From: Rapana venosa
Lineage: Eukaryota; Mollusca; Gastropoda; Neogastropoda; Muricidae
Direction: 5' to 3'
Length of the DNA: 64,000 nucleotides
Assembly: GCA_028751875.1 (NCBI GenBank)
Contig: CM054145.1
Span: 6,213,411-6,277,410 of the forward strand
Notes under the pieces: generated by a model
What the model saw: only the letters and a program-made list of their open reading frames with translations
Told to the model about the DNA's origin: nothing
Database searches by the model: none
In this document: positions 62,333-64,000 of the stretch, piece after piece
Layout of the letters: each line of letters begins with the position of its first letter
Position numbering within the stretch: the stretch's first letter is position 1
Program-made: the position numbers and the translations under genes

Positions 62333-64000
62333 TAGGTGAATGGGGTCAGAGGGAAAATGACACGAGCAAAAGCCACATACACATTGCGAAAACTTGCTAC
62401 TAGTTCACACCGATTTACTTCCTCGCAAATTACAATTCTGTTATGGCAATCATGAAGCTCAGGCATGCAAATGGAAACATCATTGAATCCCCAATACTAC
62501 CAACACCAACAAAAAAAGTCCATTCACACACCATTAACCATAACACGAAAGTATCTGCAAATCTACATTTCAAAAAGAAATGTTCTCCTTTTACATCAAA
62601 ATGTACATACTTTTCCAAATACCGCAAATGTACTAAGCATGATCGGTCACCCTCAAAACACTTGCTCCACACAACACACGCTCACAATTCTATATACGCA
62701 TGCAAAATTGCTTGAGTGCCACAAAACCACACACACATGTTCACTGAACATGTATGGCCCGTTTTAACTTTGTTCACAAAACACTTGCCATAAATCTTTT
62801 GACTTACTAATCAATTCTTGCTGATTTGTATTTTGAACACAAAAAGAGAAGATCCAAGTTTGCACATCTGAGACATGGCTGAACCAACGCGGAATATGAT
62901 ATAAGCATTTACACACGCAAAATAATTCACAGAACTCAACAAACCAATAAATAATGCCTCATACAGAATTTTTGAAAAAAAACCCCAAACCCTAACCAGA
63001 CCATGTACCATAAGATTATGTCATTTCTGTCAACAAAATTAAAAAATCTCGCCCACTGGATATTTTTGATGAAACTTTTTCTTTTTTTCAGGACAACTTT
63101 TTCTTCACAGTGTGAAAGGGTGGGGGTGGGGGGTCTTTCACTCCACAGATTCTTTTAGAACTTTTTTCCTAACTTTCAACACACACATACATACACACTA
63201 CACTGAAAAGACTTGACTAAGAACACCAAAAAAACGATCCGTTATTGCCCTGTATTTCACAAGGTCACACAAAGTGACTTGGCTTCAACACAAAACACCA
63301 CCACTACCACAATCCACACTCCCAACGACAACTTCAAACACAATATAATGATTATTTTTGCATTTTCTTCAGCCCGACCCATTATTTTACAAAAAGCAAC
63401 AATCTCTTGTCACAAGCTTTCATCGTACTGAGTGTGCACATTCAAGCACACAGACCAATCATTCACGTTTGCTTTCTCAACAACAGACAAAAAAGTTAAG
63501 GGGGGATTTTTGTTGTTGTTAAGAATACACAATTTTCGTTTAAATGGGCAAGACATTTTATTTTAGAATAGTCTTTTAAACAAATGCAACTTAACTGCTG
63601 AAAATAACAGATTTAGGATGGAGCGGTCTCTTGACTTAAAAAAATGGTGACTTTCCTAAAAAGGAGAGGTAGATAGCTTAATAAGGAAGAACGAGGAAGA
63701 CAACAGCAAAACTGGAAAAATAAAGTTTTAATGCAAGTCTTCATCTCACTGTGCACTACTTTGCTGATGTCTGTGTTTCATTTATAACTCGGATTAAGAA
63801 CAAAATGTGGGGGAAATGGAAGAGGGGGGGAGGGAAGGAAATTCTAATTAGAGATCCATCCCAAAAGTAAACACCAGCTTTCACTTAGAAAAAACCCAAA
63901 ACTTTGTGCAAAATAGAGACATGTACAGAAAATAAAACAAACACATTGTTAATGAAACACCCCTACCACGGAATCATGAAGTTTTCATACGATTTTCTTG
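61751..64000. other. A-rich stretch, no gene recognised
   Basis: A (CA)n microsatellite lies at 62297-62331. Short frames on both strands show no family resemblance. The window may end inside a neighbouring gene's intron or UTR. Confidence 0.35.

Overview
The window is metazoan nuclear DNA: spliced genes with GT-AG introns, tRNA-derived SINEs, a LINE reverse-transcriptase remnant, a MITE-like family, and very dense (CA/TG)n, (GA)n and (TTA)n microsatellites. Protein similarity plus the style of the repeats suggests a marine mollusc, most likely a gastropod. That placement is an inference, since there is no species marker in the window.

Two genes are recognisable. At the left edge, on the minus strand, is the first coding exon of the 26S proteasome lid subunit PSMD13/Rpn9 (567-667); the rest of that gene lies off the left end. 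On the plus strand is what looks like a complete coding set for CNOT2, a core subunit of the CCR4-NOT mRNA deadenylase complex: a start-codon exon at 10851-10888 and fifteen further coding exons from 15572 to 47218, all joining in compatible phases into a protein of about 505 residues. The last exon carries one extra C that shifts the frame shortly before the conserved C-terminus. The interval 668-10850 is intergenic or CNOT2 5' flank with SINEs and microsatellites. From 47219 to about 51185 is a probable CNOT2 3' UTR. From there to 64000 I see mobile repeats, small duplications, a perfect hairpin and one weak minus-strand exon candidate.

The striking part is inside CNOT2. The intron between 19263 and 35197 is almost entirely a tandem array (about 20330-35196, 14.9 kb, roughly 480 copies of a 31-bp unit). 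Each unit is a near copy of the intron's own 3' splice site (pyrimidine tract, CAG, first exon bases), and the genuine acceptor is the last unit of the array. A second array (about 42655-43730, 26 copies of a ~42-bp unit) starts exactly at the 5' splice site of another CNOT2 exon, and each unit carries both a copy of that donor and an acceptor-like TTTCAG. A duplicated in-frame donor (19264 and 19327), a possible 9-nt microexon (12468-12476) and a TG-rich array running into the 40897 acceptor add to the picture of a housekeeping gene whose splice sites are repeatedly copied in tandem. This splice-site-derived satellite architecture is my main candidate for something undescribed.
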